Shown here one piece after another: positions 1 through 11,874 of a stretch of DNA of 64,000 bases. The translations under genes were made by a program, and so were the position numbers. The DNA comes from Erpobdella octoculata. Its lineage: Eukaryota; Annelida; Clitellata; Hirudinida; Erpobdellidae. The notes under the pieces are model-generated. The model was not told where the DNA came from. It did not search any database and was given only the letters and a program-made list of their open reading frames with translations. The stretch spans positions 38,422,320 through 38,486,319 of the forward strand of contig OZ022238.1 of assembly GCA_963978895.1 (NCBI GenBank). Reading direction: 5' to 3'. The first letter of the stretch is position 1. Every line of letters begins with the position of its first letter.

Positions 1-659
1 TAAAAAATTGGTCGAAATTACAACTCTTCTGCCCATTTTGTGTATCATTAACAGGTTGAGTGGAACCACTAAAAATAGCAAATGAAAAATTGCATAACAA
101 AATTGCATAAAAATTTTCTTTAGCAAAATGAATAAAAAATTATTACACCATCTTACAAAATAGATTTATTTATTAATAAAAAAAATGATAACCAAGAAAC
201 TCTCCAAACGTGGCTACTATCATGCTGACATAATCAGACCATTGATGCCTCTGACATTTGCAGCCTTCTTGTTTAGATCTTCTTTCTATAAACAAATTGT
301 CACAAGTGAAATATCAATAACATTTAACAAATCAAATAATAAAGCTGCACATTTATTCTGGAGTAAATATCATTTTACTTAAGCCTTGCCTAGCAAACAA
401 ACCGATTACTTATTCCAATTTGATGTAGTTGGGCCGACAGGCAAAACTCGTCTTTTAGACTAACTCTGACTACAATATTTTAATTTATTCTATTTTTATC
501 TATTTGCTGCATAATATAACAAATATTTTTAGCACATCACTGCAACAATAGTTTTGCTACAGTTTTTATGAAAAGTTAATATGTTCATATTTTTTGAAAA
601 TGTGGTTCTGTCTACTGAAAAAATACATAAATATATTTAAAAAACAATATAATCATAAC
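1..659. other. Intronic AT-rich stretch at left edge
   Basis: This is probably intron of the minus-strand SVOP-like gene, because its exon 9 ends near 660 and the family needs about 200 more residues. I see no exon, repeat or RNA gene in it. The 65-residue open frame at 185-382 has no recognisable family. Confidence 0.5.
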
Positions 660-3600
660 TTCTCGCCTCCACAAATTCCACCCATCTCTAGAATTTCTGA
701 CTGAGATAATATAACTCCGTAATAAACAAAAGCAACACCGAACCAAATGAGGAGCAGCTGAATCGTTGTACGAGCGTACTCCTTGTTGAACAGGTCACGA
801 AAAGAACCGGCCACAATCTGAAGTAAACAATTAAAACTGACAAAAAATTCAAAATAAATTCAATTCCATCTATGACTGTTAAAAAAAAAATGAATTGAAT
901 AAAAATGTACTCGTTTGTTTTGAATAAGAGTGCCTTCTGGCATTTTTGAACCGTTCATCTTGGCAATGTCTGTAAGCACTCTCTCTACTTCCTTATCCTT
1001 GCCCATGCTAAGCAAATATCTTGCTGATTCTGGTAAACTCTGAAGTATATAAATGATGTATGATATATATTTATGCTGGAAAAGTATAATTAAAACTACA
1101 GTACATTTATTATAACACACTATATTGCAATAATAATGAACTCCTTAATAAAAAAAATATTAAACGACACCAATAGATAAGTAACTCACCCAGATAGTGA
1201 GTAATGTTATGAGACTTGGAAGAGCTGAAACCACAACAAGAACTCTCCACCCCAAAGTTGGAATTATGGCATAGGCCATTAGAATTTCAAAGAGAGCTCC
1301 TGTTGACCACGAGATCTTCAAACAATTATTGTACAAATAATATTTCAAGTATCACTAGGGTTGTTACAGTTACTGAATCTAAAACTGAAACATTCAGTTA
1401 ACTGAATCTTTTTAGATTCAGTAACTTCAACTGAAACTGAAACTGAATCTTTTTTAAAAACTGTAACTGAAACTGAATCTATTGAGAAAACTGAATATAA
1501 CTGAATCTTTTAGAATGAATATTTTTTATCATTTTATTATATTATTTTTATGTTTGCGGTTAAATGTTTTGATTCTATGGCACGGACGATAACTCGGTCG
1601 AAGTTAGGAATAGTTCTTTCTTTTTGTTTCGTGTTAGTGTTCTGTTGCTTGCGTTGTTTTTCGAAGATTTTCAAGTTTTTAGAATTACCAGAATGGAAGA
1701 TACTTGTGTTAGTAATAACATTGTTATGGATGAATCTACCGAGGAAGAAGTATCGTTTATTCAACAAAATGAGTTAGAATCTGCTTTAGGACCTTCAACG
1801 AAAAAAGCTAGATTCAACAAAACAAGACCTATACTAACCCGGTACATAAAAGGTTTACAGGAGTTGGAGCCGATATTAAGTGCAATATTTGTTCTGTAAT
1901 TTTGAAGGGTAAAAATGTCAAAAATTTAGAGTCTCACTTGAGGAAGCATGAAACAGAATACGCAGAGTATTTAGAGAAAAAAAATAGCTATGATATCAAA
2001 AACACAAAGTAAGTCTATTAAACGACCCTTTTCATATTTGAAAAACCAGGCAACAATTGAAAACTGTTTTGTTGTTAAAGAGCGCAAAAATGACATTAAA
2101 AAAGGATCCAATGCCTATAATAAGGCTGTCCATGCTATCGCCTCAGCTGCAAACAGTTCGCCATTTCTTTTGATCGAAGAACCTTCTATTAAAAATATGT
2201 TTGCAGTTATGTCGGAAGGTCGTTTACTAACCTTGCCGAACCAACACGATATATCCGCAAAAGTGTCCGAATTAGTAAAAGAATTAAAAAGATCTGTTGA
2301 ATTATCATTTAATTCAGCGAAGTATGTGTCAATCACAACAGATGGTCTCGGCCATGTTATTCATCGGTAAGGATGGGAATAACTTGCCATTATTTTGATC
2401 GAAACATCAATAAAATAAAAAGAGCTCTTCTGACTTGTAGAACAATTACGCAACCCCATACAGGCTTTGCTCTTAGCAGATGTTGGCATAATTTGGGTGA
2501 CGACAAGCTGGGAGCTGAAGTCTTTTATAAATTCAAGAAGGAATTTTTAAGCTAAATACATTTTTTAAACATGTCTGTGTTGCAAAATGTTTTTTATAGT
2601 AAATTTCTTCTTGGTAGTTTACCTAAAAAATTGAAAAAAAAAACTGAATCTAACTGTAACTGAAACTGAATCTTTAAAGATTCAGTTTACTGAAACTGAA
2701 TCTTTGTAAAGTTTCAGTTACTTTAACTGAAACTGAAACTGAATCTTTTTTTCAAAACTGTAACAACCCTAAGTATCACTCAGAAAAATAATAAGCTTTA
2801 TTTAATCTAGTTAAACTGAAAGTCTAAATAATTCTTGATGAACTCACACTGGTCAGAGTCAAAATTTGAGCTCTGCATCGAGAAGGCATGTACTCGCACA
2901 GTAATGTGAACCTACAATTGGACAATTCATGTACTCGCACAGTAATGTGAACCTACAATTGGACACTTCATTGAACAGTTATTAATATTAGGAACTCAAA
3001 GAATTTTAAAACTGTTATTTGCTTAGTTAACCCTGTGTCGTCAACCCTCTATTGCAACACATTCTGTCAACCTGGGGTGTAAGACACCCCAGCCTCAAAC
3101 ATGATGACATTATGCGTTTTAAAGTATTTTATTGAACGTATCAAAGCAAGATGTGGTCATTGAGATAACACTGACAAAAAATTACAGTGTTATTTTTAAC
3201 AAAAAAACTCTAAAATGCAAAAATTGTCATTTCTTAAACACACGATTGCTTTGTATATTGGCCGGCCGTGCATAGATGTCCAGATTTTTGCAAACCGGCA
3301 TGTATAAGCACTCCTATGAAAGCCATATTCTTTACCTCACTATTTTCTACCCACACATGTTGTTCAACATCTTTATTTTGATGAGCTGTATTCCATTCAT
3401 GAAAATTTTCATTTGCTCGACGATTAGTCTTTCTCACAATCAGAAAAACCATGTCATCTGTCATATGTAATCCAAAACCGTTAGACAAGTCTTGGAAGCT
3501 TTGTCCAACAGCAGTAATGCCCTGTTTTTCAGTCAAAACATTTGCTGCCTCCATCTGTGCTAATGGTTTTGGAGTTTGCCACCAACAAAGGCAATTTTTG

Positions 3601-5233
3601 CCAGCGAGAAATGGAGCAGCGATTATTGGATGATTTTGAGATGGGTAAATCTTACGACGTACCGGTGGCGGTCCACTGTCAGATCCTTCTTCAGATTCTA
3701 CATCACTTGCTTCTTTAGAATCATTTCTGCCATCTTCATTAGAGTCTTGTTTCACTTTTTCACATTATGGTAATCGTAATTTTGTTGAAATGGGCTTTAC
3801 AGTTGATGGATGACAGAATATGCGTAGGACTCTTTAACAGTTCGCATTTCCAAAATCCATAATTCAAATTTTGCCAAATATTGTCAGAGTCTTGGGAAGG
3901 TATTTTATTTGATTTAATAAGTGAGAAACAGGCTCAATTATACTCTCTGGAGTGTGATACACCGCATGTTGCGAAAAAGGGTTAAGTTCTAAATTTGCAC
4001 CTAACTGCAAAGATATAGTTTTCAATATAAACCCATATTTCCTAACTCACATAAAAATATTTTTAATAACCTGTGATGTTAACTTTCAACTTGTAATGTG
4101 ACAAGCAGCGATTTATGGTAATTATTTATTATAGTGACACAGAACTACTATAGAGCGACATGGTAATACAATTTTTTTTACAATTTTTAATATCTTCATT
4201 TGCTAATAAAAATATTGTCAAAGTAGCTCCATTGCACGTGAGACTAAATTTTGTTATGGTAATTTTGCAGTAATGAGAAGAAAACTAAAAGCCACATAAC
4301 CTTTTTTTATTATTTAAATTTTATAAATTTTAAATCATTTAAAATTCTCCTGTATGATTCTCTGCTATTTGTCTTCTTTGTCATTGATGTTTATGTGTTC
4401 TATCAAGATTGTGATATTTTTACAATATTTGAATCAAAATGCGAAAAATATTGTAGAATTATAGTATTACAATCAATTAAGTTTTGTTTCATGCAACAAG
4501 TTTACAACATATCTATCTACAATTACAACTCTTCTGCTTACAATTAAAACTCTTCTGTTTACAATTAAAACTCTTCTGCTTACAATTAAAACCAATCTAA
4601 TTACAATTACACACAATATACTTACAATTACAACAAATCTGCTTGCAATTACAACCAATTAACTTACAATTACAACCAATCTACTTACAATAACAACCAA
4701 TCTACTTACAATTAAAACCAATTTACTTACAATTACAACAAATCTACTTACAATTACAATCAATCTACTAACGACTGAACAGCTCCTCCAAAACCAAATC
4801 CAACAAGACTTCGAAGAATTATTATCCACCAAAAGTTTGGACTTTTTGCAGTTAGTAGACCATAATGTAAAACAAAAACTGCAGCTATTTTCATAATCTA
4901 ATAAATGTTTTAAACTTGCAAGACTTCAACAAATTCAAGATAAACATAAAAATAGCAATATAATTACATACCGGAATTCTGCCAAACTTGTCTGAATAGG
5001 AGCCCCATATAGCAGAGCCAAAAAACATGCCAACAAACACAACCTTTAAAGAAGAAAAAACATTAATAAGTTTAAATGTAACCATCAAATAAATTTCAAA
5101 GTATTGAAAGCAAACATGAAAATAAATATATAAAATAATTCTTTATTGAAAGAATAACAATTAGATTGAGTTGAAGTCAATGATTATACTGATGATATAA
5201 TTAGCATAGTATAGTATACTTAATATATATGTA

Positions 5234-5331
<98 letters not shown>

Positions 5332-5848
5332 CAATACAATAGTATGCATGTATATATTTGTTGCATACTAACTGTTGTTATGCATGCCACTTGCCAGTCT
5401 TGCAACTTCCAGTCACATCTCAACTCTGGAGACAACACAGATAATAACATCATTTCTAAGGCATCAGTTGCCTGCATTAATGTGACAATTGAATATTTTT
5501 AATTGATACAATAAAATAAAGTTGTAATATTAAATAACTAACAGAAAATAGACCACAAACAGCTATTAGTTTCATCTGAAATTTTCCAAAACCAATTAGA
5601 TCTATGGCTTCTTCCACTGTGTAACGATTACATGACTCCTTTTCTAAAAGCATTGAAGATTCTAAAAAACCAGAAAACAAAAAAATAAAGAAAAAACTAA
5701 AAGTTATTCAAAATTCAGCTTAGATACCATCTCCATCAATCACATGTTCAGTAAGATTGGGATCTCCTGATATATCTTCAAGTGTTTCATCATGATTCCT
5801 CTTATGACTGAGTGGATATCCATTATCTTGGTCTTCAAATAAAGACAT
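660..5848 (-). CDS. SVOP/SV2-like major facilitator transporter, 5' part (exons 1-9)
   Basis: This is a putative membrane transporter of the synaptic-vesicle SVOP family (MFS fold). Exons read on the minus strand are 5848-5728, 5661-5543, 5471-5373, 5043-4972, 4897-4773, 2911-2848, 1315-1190, 1039-911 and 817-660. All are flanked by GT-AG and stay in one frame for about 337 residues. Family marks: the pre-TM1 motif YTVEEAIDLIGFGKFQ (exon 2), ALEMMLLSVLSPEL (exon 3), the MFS loop 2-3 signature GSYSDKFGR (about residues 127-135), LVGFGFGGAVQS (exon 5), CEYMPSRCRAQ (exon 6), TLGWR (exon 7) and LPESARYLLS (exon 8). The last visible donor, gttatg, is weak, so the exon 9 end is the least certain boundary. 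The rest of the 12-TM protein should lie to the left of the window. A hAT sits in intron 6 and a piggyBac in intron 5. Whether it is the SVOP or SVOPL orthologue is not decided; the substrate is unknown. Confidence 0.88.
1356..2771 (+). mobile_element. Non-autonomous hAT transposon with 8-bp TSD
   Basis: The ends are inverted copies of tagggttgttacagtt (1356 onward; reversed at 2756-2771), flanked by the direct repeat agtatcac at 1348-1355 and 2772-2779. An 8 bp duplication is the hAT hallmark. Both subterminal regions (1375-1515 and 2640-2760) carry many copies of actgaatctt and aactgaaactgaatc, as expected of transposase-binding arrays. It is inserted in intron 6 of the SVOP-like gene. Confidence 0.88.
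1690..2555 (+). pseudogene. hAT (ZBED-type) transposase relic
   Basis: Frame-broken pieces of a hAT transposase. At 1857-1965 a BED zinc finger is readable (KCNICSVILKGKNVKNLESH followed by LRKH; C-x2-C and H-x3-H). At 1990-2340 comes the conserved region ending in VSITTDG, the first catalytic Asp region of hAT. At about 2375-2460 lies GITCHYFD then ALLTCRTITQPHTG. Most of the catalytic and dimerisation regions are deleted, so it cannot make an active enzyme. Confidence 0.8.
2887..2965 (+). repeat. 41-bp-period tandem duplication across a splice acceptor
   Basis: A 38 bp segment at 2887-2924 recurs at 2928-2965 (offset 41). The first copy contains the start of SVOP exon 6 and its 3' splice site; the second, upstream in transcription, carries a duplicate of the same acceptor. 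Confidence 0.9.
3031..3981 (-). mobile_element. Internally deleted piggyBac-type transposon
   Basis: The element is bounded by TTAA at 3027-3030 and 3982-3985. It starts ccctgtgtcg and ends with the imperfect complement cgaaaaaggg, giving the CCC...GGG ends typical of piggyBac. A palindromic motif (tggggtgtaagacacccc, about 3073-3090) has a degenerate partner near 3950-3965. It lies in intron 5 of the SVOP-like gene. Confidence 0.8.
3234..3755 (-). pseudogene. piggyBac transposase N-terminal fragment
   Basis: A 173-residue frame begins with an acidic N-terminus (EDGRNDSKEASDVESEEGSD), as in piggyBac transposases. It continues into the DDE_Tnp_1_7 entry region: FGLHMTDDMVFLIVRKTNRRA, then VWVENSEVKNMAFIGVLIHAG. 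It stops before the catalytic aspartates, and the element has no room for the rest of the roughly 550-residue enzyme. It is therefore a truncated, inactive transposase. Confidence 0.82.
4505..4772 (+). repeat. 21-bp minisatellite in SVOP intron 5
   Basis: About 12 degenerate units of ctacttacaattacaaccaat. The array runs up to the exon 5 splice donor at 4772-4771. The open frame on the minus strand (4473-4658) is a by-product of the repeat. Confidence 0.88.
5239..5328 (+). repeat. (GT)n microsatellite, about 45 units
   Basis: An uninterrupted GT run in intron 3 of the SVOP-like gene. It creates polythreonine-histidine and polycysteine-valine open frames on both strands that are not genes. 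Confidence 0.97.
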
Positions 5849-6470
5849 CGTCACCTAAGTAACGATTTAGTTTTAGTTGCAAATTCTTAAAAACTTCCAA
5901 GGCATATGAATATGATGCTCAACTCTGAAATTCTTTTAAACAATAAATTTAAATATTTAGTTAATCAAATATAAATATTAATGAAAAAATTAATTTGTAT
6001 TTATACATGAATAATTTTTAATCAGTAATTAATCAACTAGAATACATACTCGCTAGCGCGTCAGCGAGTGCAATTTTCCCATATGCTATTAATATTTTAA
6101 GCAGGTGCGCTTCAGTTGCGGCTTGAGCTTCTCATATATAATAAAACTGATTTTTCTTGAGTTTTTTAAAATAATATAATGAATCCATTACAAAATGTGT
6201 TTGTTCAAAGATGAACGTAAACAAAGCAGTAGCCAAATGATGTGCTGTGAAATTATAACAAATCACAAACGATAGAGAAGGATTCGACAGTGTACAAAAT
6301 AGTACAAATAAAGTTGAAATTTTTCGAAATATCGATCGTTCGCCGATAGACAGATGTTATTACCAAAGGCAATAATAACTGAACCGGTTAAAATAGTACG
6401 ATAAAACATTCGGATTGAAAATTCTTTTTTTAATGGCTATTAATATTACTAAACATCATTTTTTATTGTT
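5849..6470. other. Upstream region of the SVOP-like gene, nothing specific seen
   Basis: This should hold the 5' UTR and promoter of the minus-strand gene. It is AT-rich. I see no TATA-like box that I would trust and no other gene. Confidence 0.4.
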
Positions 6471-6474
6471 CTTA

Positions 6475-6810
6475 AACGGAATTAGAGGGAATTCAGTTAT
6501 GAGACAATTAGTTTCGTCGATGGAGACGTCAAAAGTCTCAAAGTTTGCTGACGATATCAAGTTATCCAAAAAAGTAGAATGTGAGTAAGATGCCACCGTT
6601 TTGAGAAAGGAGCATGCCGAATTCTTTAAAATAAGGTCCCTATTAGACTGGCAAAGGATGTTCAATTTGAAAATTGTTTAGTGATGCACGTGCAACATTT
6701 GCGGTAGAAACTTATAATGATTGTTTCCTATGTAATAGGAGAAATTATGCCGAATGAATCTGAAAAAGTACGAGATTTAGGAGTGATAGTCGCTGATAGA
6801 GCACAGGCAC
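6475..6810 (+). pseudogene. CR1/jockey-like LINE reverse transcriptase fragment
   Basis: Broken frames on the plus strand give KFADDIKLSKKVE, the FADD catalytic box of non-LTR reverse transcriptases. LLDWQRMFNLK follows (normally LxxWSxxWxMxFNxxK), and then SEKVRDLGVIV, the EKDLGV box. Frameshifts and stops separate the pieces. It abuts a GGGCCC-rich repeat on the right. Confidence 0.72.
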
Positions 6811-8816
6811 GTATGGCCTAAGAAACATGGCCCCACGCAGTTAAGTGGGCCCCGTTACTAAAGTGGGTCTCACGCACTTAAGTGGGCCCCACCCTTAAAT
6901 GGTCTTCCCGCGCTTAAGTGGGCCCCTCCTGATTTTCAAGTAGCCCTTTTCAGACTTTTCAGTAGGCCCCGCGCACTTAAGGGGGCTCCGGCACTGAAGT
7001 GGGCCCCACGCACTCAAGGGGCCGACGGCACTGAAGTGGGTTTCACGCACTTAAGGAGACCCCCGGCATTAAAGTGGACCCCGCCCTTACGTGAGCCTCT
7101 GCACTTACGTGGGCCCCCGGCACCTAAGTAGATCCCTCCTGGCTTTTAAGTGGCCCTTCCCTGATTTTCAGTGGGTTTTCCTGCATTAAATTAGCCCCCA
7201 GCACTCAAGTGGTTTCCCCGCACTTGAGGGGTCTCTCGCACTTAAGTGGCTCCCACCGCCGTTTTCACGTAAGCCTCTCAAGATAGACATGTTGTGTATG
7301 TGATTATTGGTGGATGGATGTGTTGTGTATACGCTCGCTATTTGTTGTAGTATGAATGTTCACCTGTAGTTGTAAGAGTCGTTGTTGTATATTAGTGGCT
7401 AGCGGGTTGTTTAGGCGGAGAAAAGTATGCGCATAGTTTTTAGTGTAGTGGGAGTCGAGCTCGAGAGTGGTTGTCACGTAGTTAGGAGTGAATTGTTGAA
7501 TTGGCGAATTTTCGTATTGAAGTTAAATTTTCCGTTTTGTTAATTTTTTATTTAATAATAAAGACCTCTTAAGCTGAAGTTGGAGTTTTGTTGTTGAGCG
7601 GTTTGCCCAAGTTGACAAAGCCACCACACTTAATTGGGTCTTCAGCTCTTAAGTAGGCCCCCTACGCACTTTAATGGGCCTCGGTATTCAAGTGGGTCTC
7701 TCTTGACTTTTGACTGGCCTTTCCCGAATTTTTTACTGGCCTTTCCCTGACTGTAAAGTATCCCTCCCTGACTTTAATGTAGGCTCCTTGCTTTTAAGTG
7801 GGCCCATGGTTATTATATGGCCTATATGGGCACCTTTCAGACCGTTACTTTCAAAACTCAAAGACATCATAAAGGGAGGACGGGGCTTTCTGACTTTCAT
7901 GTAAGTCAATAGTTGAAATATATGGGCCCCTGTTGGATTTTTTTCTTTTTTGGTGTTTTAGTGAGATTTGAGAAGAGAAAAGCAGAATCTTTTGTAATTA
8001 TATTTATTTGTATGTTTTATAAAATGCCGTCTAGGTTATGAGGATGGTTAGCGTTATTCATAGCTTAGCCGAGTAGGTTGTCCATGAAAAATAAAAGAAA
8101 GAAGAGATGCTAAAGAAACTGGGAAGTTAGATTGTCAACATCAAGATGGAGAGGTGTTAATAAAAAGATAGGTCACAGATTTTGTATGCACGCATGGATC
8201 GTATTTTGTCTAAGTTGAACGCACGATTTACACAAAATTACACAAAATGCATGCCTGATTTCTTTCAATCCTCAATCTGATGATTTCCTCTCTGCAAAAA
8301 GAATTAGCACACTTGCGAAGCTTAATCCAAAGTTGGATATCGAGTAATATCGACCCTCTCTCTGGCACTGCAAAATCGTACGTCTCTTCACTGCAGAATT
8401 GTAATCTTAATTTGGAAGACTTGCGTTTTTACTTAGCAAAATGCGAATTTAAGTCGAAAAAAGTTATTGACATTTTTTCTAATATGCGTCAAATTACCTT
8501 CTACACCAGATTATGATAGCAATAGCTTTGTTCATAGAATCACAGCAGACAGCTATGGTATGTGAACTTCCCGTGTCATCAGGTTTTTGGAACGAAAAAC
8601 AAAACGAGGGTTTCAAAATTTGTTTTAAAAAGTGGCTTCAACTACCCCCTCCCCCCGGTCATCAGGTTTTTTGGAAGTATGAAGCAAAAGATGTTATGCA
8701 GGGGGGCAGACTTTGTGTTTTGTTCCCGGGCAAAGAAGACCCTAGCTATCCCCTAAGTGGGCCTCTAAAACATCTTGCCCCCCCCCCCCTAAGGTTTTGT
8801 TGAAATGACGTCCCTG
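6803..8816 (+). mobile_element. Element with GGGCCC arrays and a gacgtccctg end
   Basis: The right end tgaaatgacgtccctg (8801-8816) is the complement of the cagggacgtcaatta-type start seen at 21,127. The left end near 6803 (caggcacgtatgg) is a looser match. Inside, 6815-7260 and 7620-7810 are arrays of about 22-25 bp built on cacttaagtgggcccc, itself partly palindromic. No transposase was seen. The boundaries, the left one especially, are tentative. Confidence 0.45.
6815..7260 (+). repeat. cttaagtgggcccc array
   Basis: Roughly 18 degenerate units, each with a cacttaagtg palindrome joined to gggcccc. The same units recur at 7620-7810 and 21,180-21,275. Confidence 0.85.
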
Positions 8817-9290
8817 CAAGGCACAGATGACATGCTTGCCATGCCACAATCCGTGCTTTCCAAATTATTATTCGTGCTTTTAAAAATGTAACCGCGTGTA
8901 ATGTTTGCGTGTGTGTTGGAAGAAAATAATGCATTTAATATGAAGTACTTAGTGACTTTGAGCACAATGTGCAGGCAGTGCATACAAACTACATGCAGAT
9001 AAATATATACCTATGCCAGCTACTGTGTCATTACTTTAAGTTGCAGTTCATCATGGCGAGGCCAGCCACAGAATTCTAGATATACTAACGATGTGGACAG
9101 TTATATGTAGTGTGAACGGTTATTAGCCTGGCCTGAACTGTTGAACTTGGTGAATGTGGAGAATAACTAAGTCGGATTCAAATGATCCAAAGTTCAGCAT
9201 GGTATTTGCAGTTTCATAAAATTAGTTTCCAAGCTTTGATGTTTTGTACCCGTTAAAATTGACTGAGTCCAGTTTATCACCATTATCACC
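8817..9290. other. No gene or repeat recognised
   Basis: Mixed-composition sequence with many stops on both strands. I see nothing I can support here. Confidence 0.4.
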
Positions 9291-9294
9291 ATTA

Positions 9295-9680
9295 TCACGG
9301 ATTGGCCAGGTCAGGTCTCGACTTTTGTGCTTATGAAACGGACCGGTTTGGGTCTAATTTACAACCCAGGCCCAAATTTTCTGTTTATAAAACAAACCGG
9401 ACCGAGTTAAAAAAAATCCGCGTAGGGCTCTATAGATTAAAATAATGCGCAGGCTGGGCCAGGTTGTTATTTTAAGGTCTTCAGATGGGCCGGGCCAAAC
9501 CTGAAGTCAAGGTGGGCCGGGCTGAGATTTTTCGCCAGGTATATAGAAATTTTAGACCTGTACAAACAGGCCGGATCCATATTAAATGAGCCGGGCTTTG
9601 AGTTTTGGCTTATGAAACGGTCCGGGCAAAGTTGTCGATGGACCGGCCGTGAAAAATCTGCCCATGTATTACTCTACTAC
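9295..9680 (-). repeat. Copy of a gggccgggcc-rich dispersed repeat
   Basis: Read on the minus strand, this segment aligns by eye over its whole length with 29,145-29,485 on the plus strand. Shared landmarks are gtagagta near the start, cgacaac, acttcaggttt and ggcccggccc. It is probably a transposon end or a short non-autonomous element; no coding sequence is visible. Confidence 0.7.
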
Positions 9681-9742
9681 AAATGTACGGTTCAAATTCT
9701 CTAATTTCAAGCAAGCGAACCCGCGACGGGCATTGCTAGTAG

Positions 9743-10670
9743 CAGTGTTGGAAAAAGTACTGTGTTTCAGTACTTAAGTAAAAGTACAAGTAACGCCTCA
9801 AAAAGTTACTTAAGTAAAAGTAAAAGTATTTGCTAAAAAATGTACTTAAGTAAAAGTAAAAAGTAACAGCACTTTAAAGTTACTTTTAAAGTAAAAAGTA
9901 AAAGTACTGAAGCCAATTTTTGTAATGGTTATTCGTCAATCATCTAACTCTATTTTATCATAATTCCATCGTCTTTCAAACGCTACTGCGTTGATAAAAC
10001 TGATAAACTAATTAGTAACACGCAAACTAATGAAAAATTTCTATTTTTACGTGCCTTTTTGTCAATTTTTCGTATTTCGATACATGCGCTGGATGCACGC
10101 GTATCACGTGTTTCTTCAAGTTTGACGGAGAATTGTGGAATGCTAAACACATAATTACTTTACTTTATGTTTGCCCAGCAATCATGTGAACCTGAACGTT
10201 TTAGAAATCTGAACAACCAAATATGGCCATGGGCGTTCTTTATTAAGTTCATTGTTGTTACGCGCCTATCATCGCCACCGCTGCTCACGTTCGCTCCTTT
10301 GGAAGATTCCATAGTAGGTAATTTCGAACAATCTATTGTACACCAAAACAAGTATGACCACGAAAATCTTAGCTCCACCCACAAGCTTCAATACTACTAC
10401 TAACATAAAAGTAAAATGGGGTTCGAAAATGCATACGTTAATAATCATAGATAATTAATACAACATCGATTTAGACTTTACGTCGTTTTATTAATTTTTT
10501 ACAGTACTTTGTAACGGTTTGTCCTGGAAAAGTAACGAAGTCCGAAAATATTACTTCGTTACAAGTAAAAAGTACTGAAAATAATCTGTACTCCGTTACA
10601 GGCAAAAAGTACGTCAGATGTACTTAAGTAAAGTAACGCGTTACTTTTACTTCATTACCGAACAACACTG
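9743..10670 (+). mobile_element. 928-bp non-autonomous hAT with perfect 8-bp TSD
   Basis: The ends are cagtgttgg and its complement with mismatches (accgaacaacactg), flanked by the perfect direct repeat gctagtag at 9735-9742 and 10671-10678. Both ends carry many acttaagtaaaagtac motifs (9760-9905 and 10,500-10,645). The central 600 bp has no recognisable transposase; small open frames at 10,160-10,403 are not supported. Confidence 0.9.
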
Positions 10671-10922
10671 GCTAGTAGTATATGAATTAGAAACTGTTAT
10701 AAAGTATGTTACCATAATGTGACCAGGTTATTCAGAAATTCTGCCAGGCTCATAGGAATTTTTTTTAGGGCGCAAGAAAATCGTTGTTTTTTTAATGTAT
10801 TTTTTCTGACAATTTTTAAGTGGAGTTAATCCTTCGGCTTCTAGGCCACGCGGGGGAGGTAGAGGCGGCCGTTTAATCTATAAGTTCCGTCGACTCATTA
10901 GCCAATCGATAGATTTTAAATT

Positions 10923-11425
10923 TCAATGATGGGTGGTGATGCGATTGCTGATGGGTTTTGAGTGAGTGATTATGGTTGAGACTAAGTAGTGATCGGAATA
11001 GGATAGGCTGTGTGTGCTGACTTTCGTTAGTAGGTATGGTGTGCTGCTGCAAGAGATGAGTAGGTCGAGAATGTTGCCTCTCGAGTGGGTTGGTACGGAG
11101 ACTTGCTGGATGAGGTTGAGTTTATCAAGCAACTCTTGGAGAGTTGGATCGATGGATGTTGAAGAGGAGGGTGCATTGAAGTCGCCACATATTATAAATT
11201 TGTGACCAATGGAAGATATTAATTCGAGAAAATTTGTTAATGAAGACATGAGAGATGTGACCAGGTGGTCTGTAGATAACAGCTATGAGCAGATGTTGTT
11301 GTGAGATGGATATTTTTGCTACCAGATGCTCGAATTCATGCGTTGGAGCCGTGGGTACCTGGGAGCAGAGGAGGTTGTTGCAGTGAATGATGCATGTCGC
11401 CAGAGTAGCGCTACTTTGGAGCAGT
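10923..11425 (-). pseudogene. LINE endonuclease (APE-type) domain fragment
   Basis: On the minus strand the frame reads VIYRPPG upstream, then FIICGDFNAPSS, LNLIQQVSVPTHSRGNILDL and SYSDHYLV. These are the exonuclease-endonuclease-phosphatase boxes (GDFN, PTH..GN.LDL, SDH) at the start of CR1/jockey-type ORF2. No reverse transcriptase follows, so this is a truncated insert. Confidence 0.85.
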
Positions 11426-11720
11426 TTAACACTTAACTAGAAGCTAAATCCCCAACTGTGGAAATTTTCGCCAAATTCTTGATGGGACTAAGGAGGATAA
11501 GAGAAGTCCTGTCTCTTAAGAATACAAACAATTCAGATTTATTTGAAAATATTCTAAATCGAATTAATATTCAGCTAACTTCTGTGCTACTAAAAGTTAA
11601 AAAATTATTGTCTGTTGTCATAAACATTATCTCTTCCAATGTTTTAGGCGGGTATATAACTATAACACAGCAGATATGTTGCATTTTGGCGCTCCCACCA
11701 TTAGAACATCCATCCATATA

Positions 11721-11870
11721 CAGTCAATTCCGCTTAATTGGGCCACCGGTTAATTGGGACAGCCGGTTTTTTTGGACCAAATCTCGAAGAATAATATGTA
11801 TTGTTAAATTCACTTAATCGGGCCAAAATGCCTAAGTCCCAGATGTGCCCCAATTAAGCGGAATCGACTG
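11721..11870 (+). mobile_element. Tigger/pogo-type MITE, 150 bp
   Basis: The ends are cagtcaattccgcttaattg and the complement (caattaagcggaatcgactg), with TA on each side (11719-11720, 11871-11872). A CAGT start, terminal repeats of over 20 bp and a TA duplication fit the pogo/Tigger branch of Tc1-mariner. Confidence 0.85.
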
Positions 11871-11874
11871 TATA

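Noticed and set aside
2952..2992. Upstream duplicate acceptor as the true start of SVOP exon 6
   Set aside because: Adding 41 bases would shift the frame; the acceptor at 2911 keeps the family sequence.
5161..5502. Open frames of polythreonine-histidine and polycysteine-valine
   Set aside because: They are translations of a (GT)n microsatellite inside an SVOP intron; exon 3 only overlaps the edge.
11458..11817. 119-residue plus-strand open frame
   Set aside because: It runs into a Tigger MITE at its end and shows no domain; probably chance in AT-rich sequence.
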